A stretch of 64,000 nt of DNA from Hormiphora californensis (GCA_020137815.1 CM035355.1:6033350-6097349), one strand, 5' to 3'. Counted from the stretch's first letter, positions 1 through 20,212 are shown. The notes: generated by a model from the letters alone, not told the origin. Program-made: numbers and translations.

Positions 1-893
1 CCTCCCAACAAACCCGAGCAACAAGGTGTCTATCTGGATCCTCTGCTTGCCAGAGCGACTGCCAGTTGTTCTCAAGGTCCATAATGGGTATTTTCTGGGC
101 CTCTCGGTTCACTCGGGCAACCATTCCTTGCTTCTCGGCTCCCTCCCAGAGGAGAGGTGAGGGAAGTGGCCAGGGTGGGTTGATGTCGGAGGGTGCGAGG
201 TTAGGGCACGCCTGGGGGTAGTGGGAGGAGGAGGTAGGGAAGTTGAAGTAGGAGGGAGATGTAGGAGGGATGGAGCCACTAAAAGGAGATGTAGAAGGGA
301 TGGGCCCACTGACAAGGGTGGAGCAGGGTGAGAACCTGGGGTCACTGAGTGTTGGGGCTGGTGAGGGTGGGGCAGGATGATGTTGTAGAGAGAGTTGAGA
401 GAACCCAACGTGGACAGGCGACGACAAAAGTTCATGTTTTAGATGATGGCCTCGAAAAGCTGATGTTTTTGGGCTGGTCAGGGTTTGGTATGGAGAGTGT
501 CTAGGTCGTCCTACTTTCCGAGGTGGTCCGGTGTAAGTTGCCTTCACGGCAATGGGTGACTTGAGGGAGACGACCTTCACAGGGATCCTCGGTCGAGGAG
601 GAGACTGGATGGTGGACAGTCTTGGGTTGTTCCTGGGTGGGTTGAAGAGATGAAGTGTCCATGGGAGTTGTAGTAGCAGTGGTAGGAGGGCCAGGGACAA
701 CATTCGTGGTGTTCGTAGCTGGAGCTTTCATTGGACTGAGAGGGTTAACTGCACATTTCATGGGACTCAGTGGGTTGACTGCACATTTCATCGGACTGCC
801 CACAGTTTTGCTAGGAGAAGAAGAAGATGAAGGGTTCCTCTGAGCACGAACCCATTTTCCCTGATCATCCATCTTCAGTAGAAACTTGAACAT
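1..893 (-). CDS. Unrecognised Pro/Ser-rich protein, N-terminal part, with a frame break; runs off the window
   Basis: I do not recognise this protein. An ATG at 893 opens a frame beginning MFKFLLKMDDQGKWVRAQR, followed by a Ser run and two copies of SPMKCAVNPL, down to about 590. From there a different frame of the same strand stays open for about 200 codons to base 1. It has basic Pro-rich sequence including an AT-hook-like GPPRKVGRPRHSP (494-529), then a Pro/Ser-rich stretch, and ends with MDLENNWQSLW near 50-79. No splice pair explains the switch, so a one-base indel between about 590 and 700 is likely, either a true mutation or a consensus error. The AT-hook-like motif hints at DNA binding, but that is only an inference. 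If the kinase downstream has its missing 5' exons further left, this gene lies inside one of its introns on the opposite strand. Confidence 0.5.
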
Positions 894-1567
894 TTAACAG
901 AGCTGGAAGTGTGCCAAAAACAGAGCCGGAGAGTTTTCCACGTGCGGTGTTTAGAACAAGAACTGTATAACCGGAGTGTGTAATAACAACAATCGTCAGA
1001 TACTGATGGTGTGGAGAACTCGATCTTTTTATATGATCCAATCTAGCTGAGACAACTTCTATTGGTGTCGGGTATCAGATGTCTACACCACTTTTTAATT
1101 CCTTATTTCCTGATAAGACCCCCCTGTCTGGAGTACATCCAATCTCTCTCTGATCACATCCTCTCAAGTTTCATATCACACACAACCAACCTTCCACAAG
1201 GACTTCCTGGTAGCTTGATTAGAAGCAACCAGGCTGATTAGTAGCTCACACAACCTAGCTGATGAGTATCTCTAATCTTACTAATTATTAATTGATATCC
1301 GAGATGGCATTCCAATTATTATACATTAACTACACTTTGTCAATCTAGTCTCAATATCTGGTGTCTTGTATTATACACCATGCAAATATCTCAGGAATCT
1401 GGTCAAACCAAGACGAGATAGCATACTTTTCCACCTTTCTATTGTCCACTATAATTCGCCAGGTCAAATTCCACCATGATTCTAACCAACTCCTAACCAA
1501 ATTTCACAAAGATTCTAACCAACCCCAAGCCAAATTGCACAACTGTTCTAACCACCCCCTGTTTCAG
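894..1567. other. Stretch without a recognised exon
   Basis: AT-rich sequence between the start of the minus-strand gene and the first kinase exon seen. I looked on the plus strand for the first half of the SH2 domain (a FLVR-type motif), SH3 or PH exons and found none, so the kinase's 5' exons should lie outside the window. The region could hold the promoter of the minus-strand gene, but no specific site is convincing. Confidence 0.5.
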
Positions 1568-9642
<8,075 letters not shown>

Positions 9643-10063
9643 TATAATCTGGAAATGATTGAGAGATGCATCATACAATTGTACACAGATTATATATTGT
9701 GTTTTTTAATTCGTTTGTTATTGATTTGTGTATGCGATAGAAGCCCTAATTTCAGTCTACAACCCATCAGTAATTCTATAATATATACATTGTGTGTGTC
9801 AAATACTCATTCTATTTTACTGTGTTCAAACCGTTTATATTAAAACAATCGTGTTTTGTTTTGTACCATGGTTATCTGACAGAGAATCCGTGCGAGAAAA
9901 GAGCGAAAAACCATGGTAATTGTGTCAGAATTTCGAAGACTCGGTAGTTTTTTGGGGAGTTTAACTTGTAAAAACGGTATATATACAGACTGGAGAAAAA
10001 TAGGTCAAAAACCACGAGAGTCAACAGCATCTCATGACACTCCCTCACAAATTTCAACACAGT
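9643..10063. other. Intergenic region between convergent kinase and DNAAF5 3' ends
   Basis: 421 bp of AT-rich sequence holding the 3' untranslated regions of the two convergent genes. I see no further gene. Confidence 0.7.
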
Positions 10064-13000
10064 TTAGGAGTCCTTGAATGTAGCGAGAAGTTTGTCACAA
10101 TAGAGAGAAGAGCGGTGTTTGTGTTTTACGTTCTCGACGTGTTCACACAAGTAGGACGGCCATACCCTTCCAGCCTCACACAGCACACCATATACTGCCT
10201 CTTGGATGGCCTGGAAATTAGGATGGGGTAAGAAATCTGTAACTGTATCCAAAAGGTTTAGTAAATAACGAAAGCAGTAATGTAGTATGGGTTTATTTGA
10301 ATTTTGAAGTATGTTATCTCCACCCGAGTTACCATAGTAACCACCTAGATCCCACCCTAGTTACCATGGTAACCACCTAAATCCCACAAAGGTTACCATG
10401 GTAGCCATCTAGATCCCACCCTAGTAACCTGATTCGGATCATCAAGGTGGATAAGAAGTCCCCTGTATAGGAACTGTAGGTGTGCCTTATAGAGCTCTCT
10501 GTTATAATCCTCAGGAAGCAGAGAGAAGAACGTCTTGAGAGTGGAAGTAACGGCCACCCTCAGCTCGTCAGAACTATCGTCCAGTCGTTTTAGCAACTCT
10601 ACGTAAACCTTGTGGAGTTCGTCAGGGCCAAAACATTCCTGTAAGATAATAAGGGTTAGGTGGGCTGGGAAGTCGGCCGTGGGAAATTATGAAAGCCAAT
10701 GCAATGGGATAGCGTAAAATATCAAATGGGTTAAGGAATAGTTCGAGTGGATGTGAAACTGCATCAAATCTAAACATACCTTGCCTCCCGTCTGCAGTAC
10801 AAAGTTGAAACAGTTACAGCACACAAGACGAGTTGCACAGTTATCGTCGTCTAGATTACTGACCAGTTGTGCCACCAACTTCTCTTGTACCTGGGGGTGT
10901 TGTTGTGGATTAGACAATAGGCAGGTAACCAATAGTCTTGTCTGCAGCCCCAGACCATGTTTTGATCGTGCTCAGATCGGGTCGGCGACACCAAACAGAA
11001 ACAAGCAGCTTGTTAGACGAGTTTAGCAAAAAGACGGACCTGTTTGAGGGCATCTCGTGAAAGAAGGTTAGACTTGAGGAGAGCCCAAAGAGAGGAAATA
11101 GCCGCACACCTAACCGTCCCCGCCGTCCTACCTGCTCTCCATTCTGGGGGAGAGAGAGGGTTAGAAAACAGTTCTGAAGTTGAGTAGGGCACTACTGGCT
11201 ACTCGCTATAGGCCGAGATTCTGTACCAACTTGTCACGAGTTCCCACCCCGGTAACCCACAAACTCGACTAAATATAGTACATCCCCGGCCCTGCAAAAG
11301 GAGTTTCTTGCTCTCCAAAACTACTTACCAAGATTTGGAGTTACAATTTCAGTTATGATAGGAACAGAGAAGAGTGATAGCTGTTTGGAAGCTTCACTTG
11401 TAACGGGAGTATCGCGTAGCAACCGACCTGAAAAAAGTTGTTGAGTAAAAAGGTGGATATGTGCATGGGGAAAAAGATGACGTTATATCGATAATAATGG
11501 TGAACATTGAACATAGGGGTGAAGGACGAAAGTTGTAGAAAAACTGGCCATGGGAACAGCTCAGGAAACGACCGAACCGGGTTTTTTTCCACCGAACCGA
11601 ACCGAACCGAATTTGAAAAACTTTTTTACCGAACCGAACCGAACCGAACCGAACCGAATTTCGGTAACCGAACCGAACCGAACCATACAAAACTTTTTCT
11701 GTATAAATGTTTCTCTAAAAAGTCATGGAGAGCACCGATCAAGGTATTGAGAATCATTCTCTGAAATTTTGTTAAAAAATGTTTGAAAAAATTTCAAAGT
11801 CAATTTTGTGAAAAAATTTTCAAAGTCAATTTTATCGTAAATTTTCTATGTCAATTTTTGCGTACGAATCGTGTTTCGTATCGGCAATGCTATACGGGAA
11901 TCGTATTGCTAATTAGCAGGATTAAACGAACCATGAATCGTGTCTCTCTAAATTTCCTAATTAGATTTGATGGGGGATCACGTATCAGCACAATCCATCT
12001 CGGACCCACTAATCACTCCCGTTTAGCATTGTCGATTAGAAACACGATTCGTATACCATAATTTACTTAAAATATTTTTCACAAAAAAAATTTAACAAAA
12101 TTTCAGGTAATGATTCTCAATACCTTGATCGATGCTCTCCATGAATTTTTAGAGAAACATTTAATTTTGTGAAAAAACTTTGTAAAATATTTCAAAGTCA
12201 ATTTCGGAAGAAAAAAAATTCTATGTTAATTTTGCCGTACGAATCGTGTTGCGAATCGGTGATGCTATGCGGCAGTGCTCTCGCTAATTAGCAGGATTTA
12301 TTGAAACATGAATCGTTTCCCCTAAACTTCCTAATTAGATTTGATGGGGGATCACGTATCACTATCAGCATAATCCATCTCGGACCCACTAATTAGCAAC
12401 ATCACTCCCGCTTAGCAATACCGATTCGAAACACGATTCGTACGCAAAAATTGACATAGAAAATTTTCCATAAAATTGACTTTGAAATATTTTCCAAACT
12501 TTTTTACAAAATTTCAGAGAATGATTCTTAACACCTTGATCGGTGCTCTCCATGAATTTTTTGAAAAAAAAAGTTTCTGAATTTGTTGACCCTCTCATGA
12601 GGACACGATTCGACGGGAAGTCAGGTATCAAATCAATCCATATCGAACCCGCTAACTAGCGAAATCATTTCCACATAGCACCACCGATTCGAAATAGGGT
12701 TAATACGGCGAAATTGACATTGAAATCCATACAATTTTCGTGAAATAATTGAAAAATTTTGCATGAAAAAGCCCGATTTCTGGGCATTTTTTGACCAAAA
12801 AATTCGGTGGTTCGGCCAAAATTTCCTACCGAACCGAACCGAACCGAACCGCCCAAAAAACACCGAATTTCCGAACCGAACCGAACCGAACCGAATATTC
12901 GGTCGCTTCCTGGAACAGCTCATACCTAGGAGTGTAAACATAGTCATTCTCAATTCAGGATCTTTCTCTGTGGCAGTGCAGTCCTTGAAAATCTGGTAGA

Positions 13001-16000
13001 CAGCGGGCATTATCTCCCCACAAGTTGGACCTAAAATTATTGGACATGGGTTAATTGGGATATACAATTAAGTATCGGCAGTCGTCAAACAAAACCAGAT
13101 AGGAAAATATTCGGGGGGGGGGGGCAAATATTCGATAAATCCTTCCCAAGAGGGATGGTGTATCACCATGACAACCCCCCCCCCTATCACGCTAGTATTT
13201 TACCAGATCGAAGGAGTAGTTCCCCGAAGAGGTTCTGATCAGGGGAGTGCCGGGTCCAGTCTCGGTGTTGTCCTGACAGTAGTTCTACTAGGGAGGCAGC
13301 GTGTCTCTCATACAACTCCTCTACTGTTACATCCTGGATGGGGATAGTGGTTACAATTAGAACACTCTGTACATTTTACTCAGTCTATACATTGTAGAGT
13401 GTAAAATGTATAGCTTGTACTCTGTCAGGCCAATGCTCTGACCACAGTTCTCGCACGCTCCGAAATGAACATAGGGTCAGGCCAATGCTCTGACAGCTTG
13501 TACTTGATACTCCATACTATAGAGTCTATTATCGTAGTTTATACATTGTAGAATGTATAGATAGTAGTTTGTAACGTGGTCGTTGTATAATAATGGATAT
13601 TAACCCGAATTCCTACCTGAAGTGTAGCTAGTTGTCCTATCATTGTCTCTATCTCTGCGGGGCTTTCTCCCGATCTCTGGTACACGCTACACAATCTCAG
13701 TAGAAGGAAGAGGATACGCCCCGAGTAGGATTCAATACCCTCCCCAAGGACTGTGAGGAGTGATTGGAGGACACGACGGAGTTCAGTATAGAGGGGCTTG
13801 TGGGCTGTCTCGTTTACCTATAGTGAAGTAGTTAGTTAGCTGCTGTTATCATATCCCTCCCTGACCCTCATCTAGACAAGTATGATGAGCGTCCAAAATA
13901 CAGTTGTATTATTTCGTTGTGTATATTTCCACATCTAAAAAACTCCCTCATAATAAGGCAAGGTAGGGAGTTATCATTTAAGAGAGTGATAACCTAAGTG
14001 CCTAGTACTACGCTACCTCAGGTTTACAAAGAGTATCCACAATGTCATCAGTAATCTCGAGGAGGTCGTGCGGCTTGGATCCAGTGATAAGGGATGACAG
14101 AACGCGGAGGCAGGAGGTGCACAGAACTGGGGAGACGCCAACCCGGGATTTTACCTCACCTGGGGTTAGAGTTGTAAGTTGATGCCATAGAAATAATTTT
14201 GGAAAGAAACCCCATCCTGACCCCGAGGAGGTCAGAATATCAGAATAATCCTTGCGGCAAATATTCATTTGAAATATACATTCATCACTTACCACTTGAA
14301 GCGCCTGCCAGCGCTGACAACACGTAATCTCTCCATATCTTGGGTTGAACAAACTGGGCGAGGGTCTGGGTACATCGGTTAGATTGTTCCGCGAGGGTAG
14401 GTTCCATGGAACATTTGTAAAGGGCAAACAGGATCTTCTCGAGATGTTGGGTGGATTGCCATTCTGGAGGGGGATAGGGGTTAGAGAGGCGAGATAGAAG
14501 AGTGAGGGATAGGGGTGTTAGGAACATGGTGAGATAGGCGCTGGCCTCTCCACAGCAGAAATGAACAAAATCAACGTACCACTGAACAGCAGGAGAGAGA
14601 ACAGCAGCCTCACACTTTTGATCCTCGTCTCATCGACCCAGGTATTGAGATCATTCAACAACCCAGGTAACACCTTACTAAGGTGTCGCGTCACCAAGAT
14701 GCGACACCCTAACCTGGGCCGTCTGACACCCTCCAACACCCCGTAGTAGACAGGTGTCTCAGCAGCAAAGTCCTTCTGGTCCTTGATGTCCTGCTCGTTT
14801 TCTTGCTCCCATTGTGCACCAGCCGCATCAAAGAGACGCTCTGATTTGGCTGCTATATCTGGGACCTGGGTGATAAAGAAGGGGGTTAGGAGGGTTAGGA
14901 TCAAGAGATCTGGAAGTGCAGATCGAGTAAGGGGGTTAGAGACAAGAATGACAGATTGATGCTGGATAGTGTGTCAAAGACTTTGACTCAAAGTGTCAAA
15001 ATGGAGTTTGATATTCACCTCATCTTCCATTCCGGTTAAGATAAGGGGAAGTAGCCGGTGGAAATAGGAATACCGATCCATCAGAGTGTTCATCCATCCA
15101 CCAACCACCTCAAACACAGCGTCCCTGTTATAGTGGGGTGTTAGGGAATGTTAGGACAGGAGGCCAATATCCCCGCCCCTTTGGGGGTATTGAGTATACG
15201 ATACACTGATAAATTGCAATACATACTACGTAGTAACCACGGAGCTATAATGTACGGGAATCTAAATTTATGTTACCTGACAGGAGGACAGGGATCAAAT
15301 GTCCGCTGAGCGAAATGAGAAATGATATCTTCTATCATTTTATTGTCGCCATTATTCAACAGAGCTCCCAGTGCTCGAACTGCCAGAGTCCTCACCTTTT
15401 GGTGCTGAAATAGTGGGGGAATACATTTAGTACGGTGGGACCAGAAAACTTGTTTGTTTTGTGGGGGAAGGAGATGGGCCGGGCGCCAACTTGTATGAAC
15501 CAGTGCTAGGTATGCATATGGGAAATCTAAACAACTACGCTGTGTTCTCGGGGAAATGAAGCAACTATTCCCTAATCAATTAACTAATCAATTAACCTGG
15601 TGGCTGGTGTTGACTAGGAGAGGGTTCATCAGGATATTAGCACCAGGGTAAAACTGTTTTGGGGCAACTGCCGTCAAGTTTATCAAACATTTACAGCTCA
15701 GCTTTTTCACCTCAGCAAACGGGTCACTTAGTGTCCTGTGGGAGAGGGGAGATTTTAAGGGTGACACCCTGGAAGGAGATTTTAGGGATCACTTAGCGTC
15801 CTGGGGGATTTTAGGGATCACTTAGCGGCCTGGGCGGCTGTATTGTTACTATACTATCGTTTTAGTCTGGGTCCCCCAACGGTGTTCACACCCATGGAAA
15901 CAGCTCCTATCAAATCAAAGAGAGGGGAGATTTCAAGAAGGTTATACCTCGCCAGAATCATCTGGTAGTCCTGACAGTACATTGGCATTTGGTCAGGTGC

Positions 16001-17144
16001 CAGGGAGAGGATCTGGGTTAACAGTTCCATTAGTAGCTGCCTCACTTCTTCACTACTCTCAATAATATCCTTCTGGCCCAACCTCATTACACACACAGGT
16101 ACCTGAAATGAGGGGAGTTGATTTGTACCTTCTTTTACTTCAACCTTTCGTTCCTTTTTACTAAAAAAACTGGTATCGTGGGGAGCGTGGAGACAGTACG
16201 AACAGTTCATTCTTTCACCGTGGTGCGGTGAGACGAACGCCACCTGTTTACTCACAATATATGGAAGGTATGGCTCCAACACCGTCATTTGGGCCGTCAT
16301 GTCGGTTACTATGGTAACTGAGGTCTCCCTACACTTCTCAATCGGGTCGTGGAACAACGTTAAGAGAGGTTTACAGAGACCAGCAAACAGACCACACAGA
16401 ACACCCTGCGTCGGAAATATATTTGTAGGTGGGGGAGTTACCAAAAATTGGGTTTAAAAGTTTTTATCGAGAAAACATTTAGAACCGGTACAGAAAAAAT
16501 GGATCGTTAAATATAACTGGCTCTTAGTTGTGAAAGGAAAGGGTGTTTCCTATCTTCAGATTACTATTTGTGATTTACCTTGTTGAGTAACAAGATTTAC
16601 CTGTTCTAGGGGAGATCCGGTAGTCTGATCCTTGATCCTGGAGAGGGCCTTGTTTTTAGCGAACCTGGCCCCATCATGGAGGGTGTTGATATCTCTCTGC
16701 ATCACCTGCAGCATCTCTTCCACCTGGAGGGAGGTTTTTATGGTAATGAAGTGTGGAGAGAGGGGTCGAGAAAGGGAGAGTGGGTCGAGAAAGGTAGATG
16801 AATTAGGGTGGGCCGTGGGGGACGGGGGTGTTATGGTAACACCGAGAAAAGAAAGTAAATGGTGGGGGTGTTATGGTAACACGGGGTTTGGCCTTTGGGG
16901 AGAGGTAGTCGAGTAAGGGAAACAGGATGTCGAGCAAGGTAGATGGTTAGGGGCCTAGTGGAGGGGGTCACCAGACAGGAAGTAGCTGAGAGAGACTACT
17001 GAAACTACAAACCTTAGCCTGTTCTGCAGGTGTCATATTCTCCTTAGCAGCGTTCATCAGTTTATCATTGCTCCCCAGTACCTTTCCCTCCTTGATTGGA
17101 CCCTCTTCCACGACCTCTCCTGATGTTATCTCCTTTATCTCCAT
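10064..17144 (-). CDS. DNAAF5: Dynein axonemal assembly factor 5 (HEATR2), 18 coding exons, 883 aa
   Basis: Exons from 5' to 3': 17144-17013, 16723-16601, 16405-16244, 16102-15948, 15735-15597, 15404-15277, 15124-15019, 14865-14580, 14463-14293, 14159-14017, 13817-13617, 13333-13204, 13030-12926, 11427-11329, 11143-11040, 10890-10780, 10638-10429, 10210-10064. All phases join to 883 residues (human about 855). The product is an all-helical HEAT-repeat protein that helps assemble axonemal dynein arms in the cytoplasm. Diagnostic stretches include QWEQENEQDIKDQKDFAAET, TRHLSKVLPGLLNDLNTW, NLEWRAGRTAGTVRCAAISS, LLKRLDDSSDEL, LIHLDDPNQ and the C-terminal KHKHRSSLYCDKLL. One donor (after 16244, GTGGCG) is non-standard. 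The intron 12925-11428 carries a 1.35-kb transposon starting a few bases beyond the donor. It is the last of a six-gene minus-strand run. Confidence 0.96.
10328..10430. promoter_or_regulatory. Three tandem X-box-like (RFX) palindromes in the last DNAAF5 intron
   Basis: GTTACCATAGTAAC (10328-10341), GTTACCATGGTAAC (10360-10373) and GTTACCATGGTAGC (10392-10405), each followed by CACCTA-ATCCCAC-like sequence in a unit of about 32 bp. The middle one is a perfect 14-bp palindrome matching the RFX X-box. RFX factors drive ciliary genes, so binding is plausible; function is inferred. Confidence 0.5.
11563..12911. mobile_element. 1.35-kb fold-back element with (CCGAA)n ends and a perfect 10-bp TSD
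   Basis: Ends are AGGAAACGACCGAACC on the left and the complement of AGGAAGCGACCGAATA on the right. GGAACAGCTC flanks both sides exactly (11553-11562 and 12912-12921). Each end carries several GAACC units in tandem. The interior has further inverted modules, such as CGAATCGTGTTGCGAATCGG near 12240 facing CCGATTCGAAACACGATTCG near 12420. There is no transposase. The 10-bp duplication fits Mutator-like elements. It sits in a DNAAF5 intron starting about 5 bp past the donor of exon 13030-12926, which remains intact. Confidence 0.85.
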
Positions 17145-17558
17145 AGCGCTACAAAACAGGGAAACAAATAGTAAAATATTGCCTTACTCGACCCTCTGTC
17201 ACACATATTGTAAACATGGGTTGATACGTCACAAGTAAAACACAAGGATAAACTCTATAGCAAATGTATGAAAGTAAGTGAGGTGAGCGAGGTCAGGTTG
17301 TTCTTGTCGGGGGATGCTCCGTGGGTCAATGAGGTACTAACTGAGGCTCACTTGCTGACACCTAAACAATCACGTGCGTGGTGTTTCTAACACCGCCACA
17401 ATTTTTGGAAAACCACTCTCAAATCAAGAGTGATAAAAAACACCCCAACACCAGAAAGGGAATAAATAGTGATATGGATCACTGGGTATAATAATTGCAT
17501 GCAATGTGTGTAAAAATATAATCACGTGAGAGTCCATCTCTCTCTAATGACACGTGAT
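17145..17558. other. Gap between the short Kelch gene and DNAAF5
   Basis: 414 bp of AT-rich sequence that must hold the Kelch 3' end and DNAAF5 5' region. No exon or tRNA is seen. CACGTG E-boxes occur at about 17370 (as TCACGTGC), 17523 and 17551 in or at its edge. Confidence 0.5.
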
Positions 17559-20212
17559 CTATTTGCTCAGTCCAAAGAGGGTCGTCATGGCAACCCCAGC
17601 TTTACTGTGTGGCAGCGGTTCACACAGTTCCCAGGTGTTGGCTCTAATGTCATACCGCTCCACAGCAGTCAGACGAGATCCATCAATCCAACCACCAAAC
17701 GCGTAAATGTGACTGGAAGAGAGGGGGGTTAATTAGTATAGTTGGGAAGGAAAGATGAGGTTGAGTCAATATGACTGGGTAGTACATATAGGGAAAGGGT
17801 GTAAGGAAAATAGAAAATGGGATGTCGAACATCTAATGGGGGTAATTATGGGGTAATTATGATTCACCCCCGCCATGATATCAACTTACTTCCCATGCAG
17901 AGCAACCTCCACCTTCTGTCTCCTGACCTCCATAGGTTCAAGGTACTGCCAGGCACCTGTCCGAGGGTCAAACCTCTCTACCGTGTCAGTCCGGTAACCT
18001 CCAATCGAGTAGAGGACGCCACCTGAAAATGGCAATACAAACTTAGTGTCATAGAGCATCTTGTAGCTTGTCCGGCCACTTCTCAAACAAAGGGTCTAAT
18101 AGCTAGGATGAAGGTGGTGGACTCTATACAATATATGGGAGAACTTGTCAGGACTACAATGACAGGTAAACACGTGACAAGATGTACTGTTTGATATTAG
18201 ACAATTTTAACCGGTTATCTAAGTTTTCACAGTACACCGTTTCCGGTGGTTAAAGTGTACTGTGAAATTTTAGACCACTGCAAAAACACTAGTAATTATA
18301 AAGTAAAATACCGCTGCAGTGGTATGTGAAAAATTAAACACTTTCTAGTCACACGCACACAGTGTGAACATTACAAACATTACAAACTGAGTGAACGGGA
18401 TGTTGAGGGGATGATCCCTGTATTGATCTCACGTGGTTCGAATTTACTAGAGTCGGTTTACAAAGGTCAAATCATGAGTGAGATATAAAGCGAAGTGGCT
18501 GGAAGAGAGGACGGGGTTAAGCATGGCTGAAGAAATAGAATATGGGATGTTGAACATTTAGTTATCACGGGGGTGATTATGGGGTAATTGCGGGGGTAAT
18601 CATGGGTAATTATGGGGGTAATTATGATTCACCCCACACCATGATACCACTTGTTATGTTCTAACCCTCCCTTTACATTTTCGGGTGCGGGGCGCCCGAA
18701 ACACAGTCTAGCCAGGCAAGATACCACTTACTTCCCATGCAGAGCAACCTCCACTTTCTGCCTCCTGACCTCCATAGGTTCAAGGTACTGCCAGGCACCT
18801 GTCCGGGGGTCAAACCTCTCTACCGTGTCAGTCCTGTAACCACCAATCGAGTAGAGGACGCCACCTGAAAATGGCAATACAAACTTGTCTCAAACGAAGG
18901 GTCAATTAGCTAGGGTGAGGGTGGTGGACTCTATACAATATGTATGGGAGAATTTGTCAGGACTAGGATGGTAAAGGTAAACACGTGACAAGATGTACTG
19001 TTTGATATTAGGGGCTGTATGGCGGCGGTGCGCTCAGATGGGGTCGCGGCGCCAGACAGATTAGGGACACCTACCTGCAGCAGTCATGCCACATCCCCAT
19101 CTATTCTCCTGCATGGGGGTAGTCTCAGTCCACCTATCCTTCTTACTGTCATACATCTCCACGCTGCACAGATCACTATTCCCATACTGGTTACCCCCTG
19201 CCACATACAACTTCTCCCCCAGCCCGGCAACCCCACACCCCTCCCGGGCCTGCTTCATGGGGGAGATCTCCGTCCACTTGTTAGCGATAGGGTTGAAATA
19301 CTCCACACTGGCGGTCCACCCCTGGGGTGTTTTACCGCCTGCCACAAAGGCGTGACCAGCAGAGAATGCGGAGCCGCATCCCTCGCGGCGTTGTAGGAGA
19401 GGGGCGATGGGCTTCCAAACAAGGTGACAACAGTCAAACTTATACGCTGAAAGATTGGGTTATTATAGCGATTCAAGTGTATTATAACTAAAACATTTGA
19501 ATTGCCATACTATTAGGGGGGGGGGGGGGTAACTGTCTGATATATGGGTCGTTTGATCTGGCGGGGGACGGAACCTGCTCCCCCTGAAATTACCTGATCG
19601 ACTGGCACGTCCGTTCATATCCCGTCCCCCTGCTATAATAATACTCCTATCCCTGTCCAATAACCCAGTGGGGCATGTTGTTGCGTTAATCTTGCCAACT
19701 GGTAGAGGTGCCAGGGTGACCCATTTATCTGCTGTGGTAACATAGGCCAGACACTCTGTTTCTCCGCCATACCTGTGCACTGTGACATATCAGAGTGTTA
19801 CATGTGTGTGTGACGTCACTGTGACATAAAGTCTGTGTTTAGTACATGTGGGACTGTGACATAAAGTCTGTAGATCCACACTTTTGTGTGTTTGGTGTAA
19901 AGACTATGCCACATTGAATTGCGTGCCGTGTGCGGTGTGTGTGATGTGTGTTTCATACCCTCCAAAGCAGAAGATGGAGCTCCTAAACTCAGGGCTCATC
20001 TCAGCCTCCTGAATCATGCTAGTTCTGCTTCTTCTCCCTCCCTTCCCTCCTTTTATCAGATCCACCGTATTGCCCTGTTTCTTGATGGAACTAACTGCAC
20101 TCCGTAACCTAGCAACGCTCTCCCTCCTCCCACCACCCTGTAAACTGTCTTTACGTGCTGGGACTCCAGAAGATGCGGAACTCTCCCTACGTGGACCTCC
20201 CGATGTCGCCAT
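17559..20212 (-). CDS. Kelch-repeat protein without BTB domain, 363 aa, with a duplicated alternative exon
   Basis: Exons: 20212-19959, 19772-19594, 19446-19075, then either 18864-18732 or 18022-17890, then 17712-17559. With one of the two alternatives the protein is 363 residues. The N-terminal 70 or so residues are Ser/Arg/Gly-rich (MATSGGPRRESSASSG). At least five Kelch blades follow with double-Gly and spaced Tyr/Trp motifs: FCFGGYGGETE, IIIAGGRDMNG, FVAGGKTPQGW, LYVAGGNQYGNSD, LYSIGGYRTDTVERFDP and IYAFGGWIDGSRLTAVERYD. Kelch propellers bind protein partners; with no BTB domain this need not be a cullin adaptor. I do not recognise the ortholog. It lies 225 bp from CFAP206 and 415 bp from DNAAF5 on the same strand. 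The two alternative exons are each 133 nt, so using both would break the frame. Confidence 0.85.
17581..17594. promoter_or_regulatory. X-box-like site 437 bp upstream of DNAAF5
   Basis: GTCGTCATGGCAAC (GTTGCCATGACGAC on the DNAAF5 strand) fits the RFX X-box pattern GTTRCC-AT-RRYRAC. It overlaps the coding part of the last Kelch exon, so chance or coding constraint can also explain it. Confidence 0.3.
17714..19015. repeat. Tandem duplication of one Kelch exon with its flanking introns
   Basis: The segments at about 17714-18185 and 18495-19013 align over the acceptor-side GGAAGAGAGG, the GGGGTAATTATGATTCACCCC repeats, the 133-nt exon and the following intron up to CAAGATGTACTGTTTGATAT. The exon copies differ at five bases, all synonymous, while the introns differ more, including indels. 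Confidence 0.9.

Noticed and set aside
1361-1567. Upstream part of the frame that contains the SH2 exon
   Set aside because: The acceptor CTGTTTCAG at 1567 fits the SH2 exon; the residues before it do not look like SH2.
11394-11764. Frames with repeated SVRFG or EPNRT words
   Set aside because: They translate the (CCGAA)n ends of the transposon.
13436-13500. Repeated GTCAGGCCAATGCTCTGAC pair resembling a tRNA-derived SINE
   Set aside because: Only a short direct repeat in a DNAAF5 intron; no second promoter box or tail.
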